A stretch of DNA of 64,000 nt from Mastigias papua (GCA_964019165.1 OZ025272.1:6900993-6964992), one strand, 5' to 3'. Shown: positions 30,749-41,558, numbered from the stretch's first letter. A program made the numbers and translations. The notes: generated by a model from the sequence alone, not told the origin.

Positions 30749-32095
30749 TTAAACCATTTTTGTTTTTTGTAATTCTTGTTCATAAAAATTACCTTTTATA
30801 TATTCATAACGATCATTCTTTTTTTCAATACTTTTTACCTTGTATGTATTCGGATTTGTTCCATTATCTTTATAAACAACAAATAATTCATTACTCCATT
30901 TAGGATCATAACCTTTATCAAACAGTTTTTTAAATTTATAAATTCGGACTATATCACCAACTTTAAATTTCGGTTTTATATTTTGTTTCATCATTTCTCG
31001 ACGTCTTTTGTTGTACAAATTATAATATACAATACCTTCATTTTCTTTTTTTGAGGCCTCAATAGGCGTCATCTTAATACTCGAATGATAAGTATTATTA
31101 TATTCATTAACAATTCTTTCAATATCATCTATATATCTATGGTTATTGCGTTCAGTGAACATTTTTACAATTTTATTCATTAAAGTTTGATTAAACCGTT
31201 CAGCCATAATGGCTTTTAATTCTGAATCAGTCCGATATGGCTCTATATTATATTTTTTTAACATAGATCGAAAAAAATGGTTATCGTATTCCCCGCCCCC
31301 ATCGCTCCAGATTTTTCGTGGAACTCTGCCTTTTTTTAAAATATTTTCAAATGCATTAGCTATAGTTTTTTTATCTTTCTTTTTTGTTACAGCTACCCAA
31401 GCAAATTTACTAAAAACATCCAAAATAGTGAGGATATATTTATATCCATTATTTTGTTTTGAATATTTTGGAATTAAAATTAAATCTGTTGTCCAAATAA
31501 TATCAATACCTGGAGAATAAATATATCTTCGTTTAAATTTCTTTATTATTCTTTTATGCATCTCATTCGCGTATTGTTTTCGATCATCATTTATGTCTAT
31601 CTTCGTGTCGTTTTTTTTTTGACCTAGACCAAGCTGTTGTTTCGTATTAATTATACCTCTTGTAATTTTTGCCATTAAATTCTTATTTTCCATCGCATCA
31701 ATATTTTCAATCATTTTTTTATCACACATATGTTTATTTTTGGGATTTACAGAATAGCAAATATCATGATGCATTGCAATTTCGTCTAATTTATTCTTTG
31801 GAGATTCATTAATTTTATATATTTCACCAGTGTCTTTATTATAAGTGATTTGTTTATTCAATGGATTATATGGGCCTAAATAACGATATCCAGGCGCTAC
31901 AAAACCTTTTGATGGTCTAGGTAATTTCCCGATCATCTTATGAATATCTAAACCTGTACCATTTTTTATAAACATGTTTTTTCTAGTATTACATATATTG
32001 CAATTTCCAACAACACACTGTCTATTATTTCTGGTAATTTGTTCTATATTATCAGTATCAGTTTTCATTTTACATTTTAAACAGTAAATCTGCAT
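30749..32095 (-). CDS. Zinc ribbon-PLA2-integrase fusion
   Basis: The 448-residue protein has three modules. Residues 1-44 form a zinc ribbon (C5, C8, C32, C35; DUF5679-like YCLKC...CNIC). Residues about 65-160 resemble parvovirus-type phospholipase A2: calcium-loop-like YLGPYNPL at 72-79, then catalytic-type HHD at 109-111. The second loop glycine is Tyr, so activity is uncertain. Residues about 195-440 form an rve integrase with D204, D265 and E299, ending in the polinton chromo/SH3-like tail (IKGNFYEQELQKT). It would insert the element, giving the 6-bp duplication. ATG 32095 is chosen because AGATATTATAT abuts it and the zinc ribbon starts there; the longer upstream frame overlaps the 32106-32261 gene. 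Confidence 0.85.
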   Translation of the reverse strand: MQIYCLKCKMKTDTDNIEQITRNNRQCVVGNCNICNTRKNMFIKNGTGLDIHKMIGKLPRPSKGFVAPGYRYLGPYNPLNKQITYNKDTGEIYKINESPKNKLDEIAMHHDICYSVNPKNKHMCDKKMIENIDAMENKNLMAKITRGIINTKQQLGLGQKKNDTKIDINDDRKQYANEMHKRIIKKFKRRYIYSPGIDIIWTTDLILIPKYSKQNNGYKYILTILDVFSKFAWVAVTKKKDKKTIANAFENILKKGRVPRKIWSDGGGEYDNHFFRSMLKKYNIEPYRTDSELKAIMAERFNQTLMNKIVKMFTERNNHRYIDDIERIVNEYNNTYHSSIKMTPIEASKKENEGIVYYNLYNKRRREMMKQNIKPKFKVGDIVRIYKFKKLFDKGYDPKWSNELFVVYKDNGTNPNTYKVKSIEKKNDRYEYIKGNFYEQELQKTKMV

Positions 32096-32105
32096 ATATA
32101 ATATC

Positions 32106-32261
32106 TTATATTTGTTTAATAAAAGTAAATTTTTTGCTGTTACAAATACTACATCTCGATTCAATACCATTTTTTTTATTTTTTGTAATTACTTTTTTTT
32201 CACTGTCTTTAACTGAGGCTGTCTTTTTTCGACATTTAACACAATAATTATGATTACTCAT
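32106..32261 (-). CDS. 51-residue zinc-ribbon protein (DUF5679-like)
   Basis: The gene encodes a 51-residue protein starting MSNHNYCVKCRKKT, with a second pair CSIC and ending KFTFIKQI. Four cysteines (two CxxC) form a zinc ribbon of the type common in large DNA viruses. It closely resembles the first 44 residues of the adjacent integrase fusion, so the two are tandem paralogues. TATATATATATA abuts the ATG. The stop is 10 bp from the integrase ATG and the start is 17 bp from the ATPase stop, fitting the packing of the block. A nucleic-acid-binding role is inferred. Confidence 0.7.
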   Translation of the reverse strand: MSNHNYCVKCRKKTASVKDSEKKVITKNKKNGIESRCSICNSKKFTFIKQI

Positions 32262-32278
32262 TATATATATATATATAA

Positions 32279-32917
32279 TTATATTTCTTCATCAAAATTT
32301 TTATAATATTTATTATTATTCTTATCGATAAACAGGAAATCATATTTACCATTAATTTTTTTAAATAAATCAATATTTTCAATATTATTTTCAGTTAACA
32401 CTAATTTTCTTGCTCTTTTTGTTTGAGGTTCAAAAATAATCATATAATTACAATTTAAACGAATCGTCTGATCAATTTGTACATATGATTGACCTAAAAA
32501 AATAGAACTAAGATTTTTCTGTCTACCATAGATATAATGATCCACAATACGTTTTAATACATTTTTTGAAACAGTCATTAAATCATCAAAAATAACCAAT
32601 TTTTTTGAATCATTATCATAACAATCAGCATATGGGATGTTGTTTGGATCATTTTCTAATAACATAAAATCATATTGAATTTGTGATTTTAGTTTATCAC
32701 TAATACTTTTAATATATTTTATTTTATCCTGTTCAATATTTCGCCCATAATAATAAATAACATCTGGTTTAAAAAACTTTGCACTCAGAATCATATACAT
32801 AACCAGATTTGTTTTACCACGGCTGCTATCCCCTGAAATACTCATTCTGAATGGCCATTTTAAAATATATGAATCATTATTATCTTTTTTTTTCATATCT
32901 AAATTTGGTATCTTCAT
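32279..32917 (-). CDS. A32/FtsK-type genome packaging ATPase
   Basis: The 212-residue protein has Walker A GDSSRGKT at residues 29-36, Walker B LVIFDD at 107-112, and a later SSIFLGQSY block that fits the sensor/arginine-finger region of A32-like polinton ATPases. It powers DNA translocation into capsids. The length is usual for the family. ATATAAAAAA precedes the ATG. It lies 23 bp after the ankyrin gene and 17 bp before the small zinc ribbon. Confidence 0.9.
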   Translation of the reverse strand: MKIPNLDMKKKDNNDSYILKWPFRMSISGDSSRGKTNLVMYMILSAKFFKPDVIYYYGRNIEQDKIKYIKSISDKLKSQIQYDFMLLENDPNNIPYADCYDNDSKKLVIFDDLMTVSKNVLKRIVDHYIYGRQKNLSSIFLGQSYVQIDQTIRLNCNYMIIFEPQTKRARKLVLTENNIENIDLFKKINGKYDFLFIDKNNNKYYKNFDEEI

Positions 32918-32940
32918 TTTTTTATATATTTTATATTAGA

Positions 32941-33810
32941 TTAATTCTCAATATAATATTTCATACAATCAACATTACCAGTATTTTCAGCAACATCAAA
33001 AACATTTTTATCCCATGGGCAACCATTTTCATGAGCATATTTTAAACATTCAATTTCACCATTTTCAGCAGCTAAAAAACATGTACCAATACCCCATGGA
33101 CAACCATTTTCATGAGCATATTTTAAACATTTTAATTTACCATTACCAGAAGCTTTTGCACATGTCAATTCATTCCATGGGCATCCATTTTCATGAGCAT
33201 ATTTTAAACATTCTAATTCACCATTTTCAGCAGCATTAGCACAAGTATATTTATCCCATACACAACCATTTTCATGTGCATATTTTAAACATTCTAAATT
33301 ACCATTATAAGCAGCAATCGCACAAGTAAAATAATGCCACGGACAACCATTTTCGTGAGCATATTTTAAACATTCTAAACGACCATGTTTTGCAGCAAAA
33401 GCAGTTGTGTCTTCATTCCATGGACAACCATTCTCATGAGCATATTTTAAACATTCTAAGATACCATATCTAGATGCATTCGTACTTGTATCTTCATTCC
33501 ATGGACAACCATTTTCATGAGCATATTTTAAACATTCAATTTCACCGTTTTCAGCTGCCAAAAAACACGTATCTGCACTCCAAGGATATCCATTTTCATG
33601 AGCAAATTGTAAACATTCCCTTTGACCATATTCAGCTGCCAAATCGCAATAATAATCACCTGATTTATTTTTATGTGAATATTTAAAACATTCTAAATGA
33701 CCATTTACAATTGCACAATGAGCATTCATTTTTTTACAACAATCAGCGTAATCATTTTGTGAAACACATTTTCCGTCGAATCTTAATTTTTCAATTTGAA
33801 AAGGAAACAT
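32941..33810 (-). CDS. Ankyrin-repeat protein 4 (right end)
   Basis: The 289-residue protein is the first gene inside the right TIR, 80 bp from it, reading inward. The N-terminus MFPFQIEKLRF...CCKKMN aligns with that of ankyrin protein 1 at the left end. About 10 repeats of the 27-residue LECLKYAHENGCPW type follow, some nearly identical to repeats of protein 1 (for example the IGTCFLAA repeat). TATATATAAG precedes the ATG. It probably targets host proteins, but no effector domain such as an F-box is visible. Mirror placement with gene 1 suggests duplication or exchange between the two ends. Confidence 0.85.
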   Translation of the reverse strand: MFPFQIEKLRFDGKCVSQNDYADCCKKMNAHCAIVNGHLECFKYSHKNKSGDYYCDLAAEYGQRECLQFAHENGYPWSADTCFLAAENGEIECLKYAHENGCPWNEDTSTNASRYGILECLKYAHENGCPWNEDTTAFAAKHGRLECLKYAHENGCPWHYFTCAIAAYNGNLECLKYAHENGCVWDKYTCANAAENGELECLKYAHENGCPWNELTCAKASGNGKLKCLKYAHENGCPWGIGTCFLAAENGEIECLKYAHENGCPWDKNVFDVAENTGNVDCMKYYIEN

Positions 33811-33890
33811 CTTATATATATAATTATATTTTTATATGTAAAAATTAAAACACAAAAAAAATAAAATCACCACATCAGTAAATAACCCCA

Positions 33891-35127
33891 AAATACACCA
33901 AGTGATACACCACCCCACATAATTAGCGAATATACACAAGCGAAACAAAAATGCACGAAAATGGTCCAAAATGATAAAACTATTCATTGAGAATAAGCTA
34001 AAATACCATAAATAATATGTAAAACGAGTTTCAAATTAAAATTGATGCCCAAATAATAAACCCCTTTAGTAACCCCAATTTAATAAGGAGAATTAATATT
34101 ACCATTTTATGGTTTATTAGTAATAATCCATAAAATATGTTCCATAAATTATGTTCAATAAATAACATACTTGATTATACAAGGAGAGATTTTTTTAAAA
34201 ATTTCTATTAATATTTTTCATTGTATTTTAACCATTTTTCAAAATTATAACCAATACATTATTATCAATATTTTATTCTAGTTTATTTATCCCACTCCTT
34301 TTTAATCCATTTTATAATTCAATTTTATAAAATCATTTTATCATATTATTTTATAACTCCATTTCTTATAATCATATTATATCACCATTCTCTTATAATC
34401 AATTTATAACTCAATTTCTTATATCTATATTATAACTCCATTTCATATAATCATTCAATATCACCATTCTCTTATAATTATTTTATAACTCCATTTCTTA
34501 TATCTATTTTATAACACTATTTCTTATAATCATATTATAACACCATTTCTTATATCTATATTATAACTCCATTTCTTATAATCATTTTATAACTCCATTT
34601 CATATAATCAATTTATACCATCATTTCTTATAATCATTAATAACACCATTTCTTATAATCATTTTATAACACAATTCTAATATCAATTTTTATTATACCA
34701 TTCTCTCATTAACATTCAATACTCACCAATCATTCAATAACCATATTCTCTAAAACCATTCAATTTATACTAGTCTATTATTCTCTATTCTGTGTCTCAA
34801 TTCACTGTCCCAACCAGTGTCCCAATTGTAGCTTTGTCCCAACCTGTGTCCCAATTGTAGCTTAGTCCCAACCTGTGTCCAAAATAGTGTCCCAACCAGT
34901 GTCCCAATTAGTGTCCCAGTATTATGTCCCAATTAGTGTCCCAGTATTATGTCCCAATTAGTGTCCCAGTATTATGTCCCAATTAGTGTCCCAACCAGTG
35001 TCCCAATTAGTGTCCCAACCAGTGTCCCAATTAGTGTCCCAGTATTATGTCCCAATTAGTGTCCCAACCAGTGTCCCAATTAGTGTCCCAGTATTATGTC
35101 CCAAATTTCCCACATTACATTATATAT
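33891..35127 (-). repeat. Right terminal inverted repeat, 1,237 bp
   Basis: This is the reverse complement of 12680-13916, with the same length and no difference in the stretches compared. It contains the mirrored GGGACA minisatellite (about 34797-35107) and the AT-rich 25-bp array. It ends at 35127, followed directly by CATATA. Confidence 0.95.
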
Positions 35128-35133
35128 CATATA
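35128..35133. repeat. Target-site duplication CATATA (right copy)
   Basis: Identical to 12674-12679 and directly abutting the right TIR, it confirms the element boundary to the base. Confidence 0.85.
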
Positions 35134-35247
35134 CACAGTTCAAAGAAATTTCAATAGTGGTAGCGAAAAATTCGAGATAACTGTGTTCGAGATAACATAG
35201 ATGATGTCTTTATAAAAAATATATATATAAAAGAGGAGGGAATATTA

Positions 35248-36071
35248 GGCCCCGTTTACACTAACCCAGATATTTCTGAATAAGGATAAAAATTTATCTT
35301 CTGGGCAGCATATTAGTGGAAACACCAAGCACATTCAGATCTCGTTCTATCCTTTTTCACCTGTTTCTACTGACCCAGTTATGCAGAATAGCTCCGGATA
35401 TTTCACACTTAAGGGAGAAAAATTACATCATTATACTATGAACGAGGCTGTTCTCGCCAGTGTGCACGCGAGTTCCTGACGTTATCGGCAACTTAGCGGA
35501 TTGGAAAGAGAAAACCCGAATCCTCCATTGTCTCTGCAATTACTTTATCATTAAAGACATGTTCCCACCATGCATTCGTGGTTCCTAGTCGCTTCCAATA
35601 TCTATGGATTCGGGCTTCTTCGCATTTAGGCCTAGCGATTTTACAATAGCTTTCCTTCGTAGAATCAGCATAACTAGGGTTGCACGCGCTTTCCTTCTTT
35701 TGGAACTAGTAGTTAGGGCAGACATTACCCCAAGCAGGTTACAGAGGAAGCTAAGACATGTCAAGATATGCTGAAGATAAAAAAATACTTGGATATTCTA
35801 TGCTATGTTTATCTCTATCAGAAAGCGTCCAGTATTTTGCCGCTAAACTAATCAAAAATAGTTGTTGAAGTTGCAGCGTATTCCAAAATATCCAGATGAG
35901 AGTGTTTCCACTAATACGCTGCATATTAAAATATCTCCGTAGTCAGAAAAATATGCTCTTCAGACCGTATTCCAAAATTTCCGTATTTCATCGTTTCAGT
36001 GGAAAGGCAAGGCCAAATTCGATAACTTTTTCTCTGTATTCACAAATACCCGGGTCAGAGGAAACAGGGCC
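35248..36071. mobile_element. Harbinger-like MITE
   Basis: The 824-bp element starts GGCCCCGTTTACACTAACCC and ends with a diverged inverted copy (the right end reads GGCCCTGTTTCCTCTGACCC on the other strand). TTA is duplicated at 35245-35247 and 36072-36074. GG(G/C)CC-type ends with a TWA duplication suggest PIF/Harbinger. No coding capacity. It lies 120 bp right of the provirus. Confidence 0.65.
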
Positions 36072-36331
36072 TTAAAATTCATTTGAAAAAAACGAATCCT
36101 TCAAGGAAAAAGTGCTTCCAGCTAGGGAGAGTCAATCACTATCTAAATGAGGCACTGCTCAACAGATGATATGGTATCTAAGTGTAAAATACATACCAAC
36201 TGTGGAGAAAGTCTGCTTTGGTCGACTGTAATCCCTAAAAAGAAAATTTTATAAGCATTTTAAACCAATAAACAGAATGAGTACACACAACATAGATTCT
36301 TATAGCTTTTATGATTCCTGGACCTTGCTAA

Positions 36332-37060
36332 TAATAATAATATAATAATAATAATTTCTTTATTTAAGATTGGCTCATATTGCTAGCTCACGTGCTAATT
36401 TAAGCCAACCGAAACTTAGATACAAGATGCTATAATAAATTAAATCTAAATTACAAACGAGAGAATTCTATTAAAGAATATAACTATAAAAACCCTAAAT
36501 TACCTATATACAATCTGCACAATTTACAACTGCAAACAAAATCGTAGCATTGAACTTTTCTTTTGAAGTTGCTAAGTGTCTGGGACTCTTTTATAGAAGA
36601 TGGCATAGCATGCCATATCCTAGATCCAAGAAAACATGCACTTTCAATACCATACCCTGTTGTTTTTGGTTTCGGTGCAACAATATTTCTGCAGCTACGA
36701 AGGTGGTAAGGTACATCTTTCTGAACGAAAATTTGTTTCATGAAACTAGGATTGAGATTTCTTCGAGTTTTAAAGATATCGGTAGCAAGCAACTTTAAAT
36801 TTCTCATGTGAATGGAAACAGACTCCGCTTTCTTCAATAAATCTTTGAAACTAGGACAACTATCCTTGTATACGATTCTTAGGGGTCTCTCGTGGATTCT
36901 GTTTATTTTCTTATGAGCCGACCTGTCATGAAACATCCAGATAAGTGTACAATAGCTAAACTGGGACATAACAAAAGTATTCGTCATAATCCTTAACTTC
37001 TCAACATTCGTGTAACCTACTAAAAGTAACTGTTTCAAGATCAAAACGTTTCTAGTGAAA
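36332..37060 (-). pseudogene. CR1/Jockey-type LINE C-terminal remnant with (AAT)n tail
   Basis: A 186-residue frame at 36484-37044 matches the domain after the reverse transcriptase: SQFSYCTLIWMFHDRSAHKK, then INRIHERPLRIVYKD and RNLKLLATDIFK. The element's 3' end carries an AATAATAAT microsatellite tail at 36332-36360, as in CR1/L2-like LINEs. It is 5' truncated: no RT or endonuclease remains. The frame itself is unbroken, so the copy is not very old. Confidence 0.75.
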
Positions 37061-38371
37061 TATTCAAGAGCAACATAAGAAATGACTATTTCAAGAAAAA
37101 TCGGTGTAACTCTTTAGAATACAGAAAGTACTTTTGTCGCCCGACACTCTTCAGTGTGAAACGTAGGAAAACGATCAAAAGGTGAACCGAAATACGTAAC
37201 CAGACGCGGGTAGGTTCATGGGACATAAATACTGCGTCCTAATAGTCAGATGACTAGCAAATGAGTACAACAAAATGGGCTCAAAAGGGGGAAATAAAAC
37301 TTTTTCCTCTGTATTGTCACTTAACATGTACTCAGATGTCTGTTAATCTCAAACCATGCTATTTAAGTTCATTTCGAGGACACATGATGATGAAAAGCTG
37401 CCTGCCATTGTCAATGCTCACTCCTAGACAAGGGAAAATCCCAATTTGGTGCCATGAATTCTGAAGCCAAGGTCTCATATTTTTAATCACACAAGTGGCC
37501 TTAGAAATATATCTCCTCAAAAATATCATGTAAATTCGAGATTTGAGGTTTAAATTACCCTTTGACGTTGCCCTGCTAGGTAGAGCCTTCTACCTAATAC
37601 CAACCTAGAAATCTGAGTCCATTTTTGTCTATATGGCCAAAGATTTTACAGCTACAGGCCGCTACGAATAAAGTGACCCCAGTCATCTTGAAGAAGAGGC
37701 TCTCAGCATCGGAAAAGTGGCGAACCATTTTTAGAAATTTTCCAACATGTACATAGTAATATTTGGAAGTCCAAATTCCAGCATCATTCATGCAACACGT
37801 TATAAAGTAAGAGGTATCGCAAGGTTAAGTTTATTGTCCACAGCAGTACGCACTGCATCCAGGGTGGTACAGCCGGGGATGCAAAGAAATAGTAAATTTC
37901 GCTTTTAACTGTACATTTAAGCCACAGGTATGCAAAATATCTGTACGTAATAGTATAGATTAGTATACAAATCGAAAACAGTTTGTTTAACCTTTTCCTT
38001 AGTTTCATTCCTAATCTCTGGATATAAAACGACTAGTCTGAAATGGAATCCAAGTCTGACTTTTGCAAACCCTAGCAGTTAAGCAGATTCAGTCCCATCT
38101 AAACAAAAAAGTGATAAGGATCATGGCTCAAAAATCAGTACTACAACCAGACATTTACCTTATTAACTGAACCAAGCAGTTTGACAATCGAATCATAAAT
38201 CAAACGCACATTCAACTCCTTGAAAAGTTACTGTGAAAATCATTGCTTTGTGCAAACTACTCAACTACTTTTGAAAACGTATTCCTTCCAAGATCTTCCT
38301 TGATCAAGTTTAATATATAGAAAGTGTTGTATTTGTTCGAAAGGAAGCCAATGTGTTCCACTGTATCCTAA
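37061..38371. other. Host non-coding stretch
   Basis: No gene or repeat was recognised. Only short frames occur. Confidence 0.4.
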
Positions 38372-38434
38372 AGCCTGGTTTTCAATGTGCCGTAACAGCC
38401 GGCGACTATCGCCGGCAAATGTGCCTGCGGCAGT

Positions 38435-38692
38435 AAAGGTACATTGGAAACAAACCGCCTGCGATAGTCGCCGGCAGTAAAGGTACACTGGAAACACACT
38501 GCCTGCGATAGTCGCCGGCAATACAGGTACATTGGAAACACACTGCCTGCGGTAGTCGCCGGCAGTAAAGGTACATTGGAAACACACTGCCTGCAATAGT
38601 CGCCGGCAATACAGGTACATTGGAAACACACCGCCTGCGATAGTCGCCGGCAGTAAAGGTACATTGGAAACACACTGCCTGCGATAGTCGCA
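38435..38692. repeat. 44-bp minisatellite, left block
   Basis: About 5.8 copies of a 44-bp unit (GGTACATTGGAAACACACTG followed by CCTGCGATAGTCGCCGGCAG and TAAA or TACA). The unit contains part of the element's own TIR sequence. The array resumes at 41268 beyond the inserted LINE. Frames across it are artefacts. Confidence 0.9.
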
Positions 38693-41268
38693 GAGTTTTA
38701 TATATTTATTTTATTTATTTAACATTATTTACACACGAAACACAACCCTTCAGCAATTAATATACAAAACTTAAAATCTTAAATCTAAAAAATTAAATTC
38801 CTAAAAAGCCTAAAATCCTAAATTCCTTATCTGCTGTTGTTCCAGGGAGTCGTGTTTGAAAATGAGTCTAGCCCTTTAACTGCGTTATTAGTCGTTGCTT
38901 AAAACGATTTAAAGTCGGTAGCTCACGAATTGTGGAAGGTGTTTCATTCCAGACTTTCAGAGATGCATAATGAAAACTCTTTTTGAAAAACTCTGTCCTG
39001 GATCTAGGGATTTGAAGATCCTGAGAATTTCTCATATTATACGAGGAAAAATATGATCTGGGCAAGTATTTATCAAAAAGGTTTTCAGGACATAATCTGT
39101 TTATGATCTTGTAGGTCATCACGTTCTTGTCATAACGGATAATGTTTTCTACATTTAGCCAGGAACTAAACCAAATATCTTTTATCTTTGCATTCTCTAT
39201 TATTGACCATGCTCTGGATTGAAGATGTTGGAGAGGAGCTAATTTTGTTTTACACAAGCTACCCCAAACAACCTCGCCATAATGCAGATGACTCTCGACA
39301 AGAGCATAATACACACTGCAAAGCTGAGATTGCGGTAAAATATTTTTCAGTCATTTTAGTGTATTGCTCATCCCAAGTAAGGTTTTCGTCAATAATGATG
39401 CCTAGGGACTTCACTTGATCTACCTTTATTATATCCGAACCATCCAGCGTTAGAGCCTGAGGAAGGTCGAGATTCTCAGTCTTGAGTGGGTGTCCTACTA
39501 CCATGAATTCAGTTTTTTTGAGATTAGGACTTAGTTTATTAACTCTCATCCACTCTGAGATATTGAACAGCTCATGGTATACATCGTCGACCAATTTTAC
39601 TGGATCACTAGAAGCAATTGTCAAACTGGTGTCATCAGCATAAATGCTAGCTCGTGAGGATTGCAAGCACTCTTCAAGATCATTCAAATACATGATGAAA
39701 AGAAGAGGGCCTAGGCATGACCCTTGTGGTATGCCACAGGTAACCTTCTGGCTTTTGAATGCAAACCATTTAGAGAGCAAAAGTGCTTTCTGTTTGTTAG
39801 GTAGGATTCAATCCACTCCCCAGGCTTGCCTCTTACCCCATACGCGCGCAATTTTTTCATTAATACGCTATGGTCGACCGTGTCGAAAGCTTTCTTTAGG
39901 TCAAGGAATACAGTAAGGTTGACTTTGCTGTGATCTATGCTCTCATACCAATAGTCAGTGCTACCCACCAGCGAGGTTATTGTGGAGTAATGCTTGCGAA
40001 AAGCTGCTTGGTTTCTCGTTAATCGTTTGTTTGTTTTGAGAAATTCAAACAGCTGGTCGTGCGTAAGCCGCTCTAACATCCTCGAGAACACATATATTAC
40101 AGATATGGGCCGGAAATTGTTTGTATCAGTTTTAGGGCCCGATTTGTAAATAGGGGTAACCCTCGCTAGTTTCCAAACATCTGGAAAGATGCCATTCATA
40201 AGTGATACATTATAAATCATCATGAGAGGGTAAGCGATGGAAATGGCCGCGTCTTTTACCAACGTTATCGTTACCTTATCGGGACCGGATGCTTTCCTTT
40301 CTCCAGCCGATTTATTGCATTCAAGACATATTCCTCATCTACTGTTTGAAAAAGCATTTCTCTGTTTTCTGGGATGATATGCTTCAGGCAGTCATCATCA
40401 GAGTTGGACCTAATCTGTTTTGCAAGATCAGGTCCAACTGAAACAAAGTGACGGTTAAGAGCCTCAAGTATATCATATTCTTTGGTTAAAGTTTTGCCTT
40501 CACTTTCAATGGCAGAGAGATTTATGGATTTAACATCTTTTTCCAAGATCCGATTTATTGTCTTCCACATTGATTAAAGCTTTATATTGATCCTGTATAG
40601 AGTTTCTAATTTCTTTTGTTACTCTATTACGTTGTTTGGTATAGAGAGACCACATTTCAGGATTCTTAGTTGCTATTTTCTTCAGCCTATCCCGCGTTGC
40701 CATCGATTTCCTAATACTCGGGGTAAGCCAGGGCGCAAACTCGGACCGGATTCTTCTCCTTTTTATTGGAGCGTGAATATTAAAGATTGACTCAAAAATT
40801 TCCTGAAATGTGTTCGCCATACCAGATGGATCACTGGAAAGATGGTCAAGGATGGTTTTCCAATCTATTTGTTGTAGGTCGTGCAGAAAGAGGGCCTTAT
40901 CATATTGTTTCATATTTCTTGATTCAACTATCTTTGGCTTTGCATTTTCTTTTTTTAATCGCCAGGCATTAACTTTTCTAACTTCATACACCAAATAATG
41001 GTCAACCATCCCTGTTTCTAAGACATCTGCCTTTAGAATGAATTTTGGGTTCGAGGTAGAGAAATGGTCAATGAGTGATTTACGTATTCTCTTATCGCCC
41101 TGCTCAGTTGTTGCTACGGCAACTCTTGTGTAGCTCTTTATTAGCTGTTCTAATTGATATTCAGAATACACTAGCTTAAGTTTTTGATGATAGCATTTTT
41201 GTGATCCATTATATCACAGTTTGTATCCCAAACTAAAATTATTTCCTTTTCTTCCTTATCTGATGGAT
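38693..41268 (-). pseudogene. 5'-truncated LINE inserted in minisatellite
   Basis: On the minus strand, from 41171 downward: the end of an APE endonuclease (VDHYLVYEVRK, STSNPKFI), a linker domain, reverse transcriptase with ITPIYKSG-like VTPIYKSGPK, FRPISV, FLDLKKAFDTVDH, GIPQGSCLGP and YADDTS, then the C-terminal 'LHYGEVVWG...NRLCPENLFDKY' domain. Frames break near 40.27, 39.78 and 39.3 kb, so it is inactive. The catalytic YADD is retained. The 3' end is AAATAAATATATAAAA-like. The insertion split the 44-bp array. No target duplication is evident, and a few bases of the repeat unit are missing at the junction. Confidence 0.85.
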
Positions 41269-41452
41269 AACAGTAAAGGTACATTGGAAACACACTGCCT
41301 GCAATAGTCGCCGGCAGTAAAGATACATTGGAAACACACTGCCTGCGGTAGTCGCCGGCAGTAAAGATACATTGGAAACACACTGCCTGCGGTAGTCGCC
41401 TGCGGTAGTCGCCGGCAGTAAAGATACATTGGAAACACACTGCCTGTGGTAC
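41268..41452. repeat. 44-bp minisatellite, right block
   Basis: About four further copies of the same unit as 38435-38692, with GATACATTGG as the common variant, and one internal partial duplication of the GCGGTAGTCGCC segment. Confidence 0.9.
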
Positions 41453-41558
41453 TTTGAGGGAAATGTATTGTGATCTGGTACTCCAATTAGAATCAAGCTT
41501 CTACGTGCCCCTTTTTTCGAGCTTTTTCCACACACGTTTATAGAGGCACCAGCTATGG

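Larger units (their letters stand above)
12680..35127. mobile_element. Complete Polinton/Maverick (adintovirus-like) provirus
   Basis: The 22,448-bp unit has 1,237-bp terminal inverted repeats, a CATATA target duplication, and all hallmark genes: protein-primed PolB, rve integrase, A32-type ATPase, adenain-like protease, hexon-like MCP and penton. It adds four ankyrin-repeat genes, fibre-like and lectin-like proteins and a PLA2 domain. All frames are intact and intronless. Base composition is far more AT-rich than the flanks, and genes are separated by 5-120 bp. Identical TIRs and an exact TSD point to recent insertion. The gene set predicts a virion-forming agent, but production of particles is inference. 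Confidence 0.95.

Noticed and set aside
38261..38675. Three overlapping 89-122-codon minus-strand frames rich in CRRL/VFPMYLYC
   Set aside because: They are readings of the 44-bp minisatellite, whose unit keeps frames open without encoding a conserved protein.
38435..38692. CRISPR-like array
   Set aside because: The repeats are directly adjacent 44-bp units without unique spacers, in animal DNA; this is a minisatellite.
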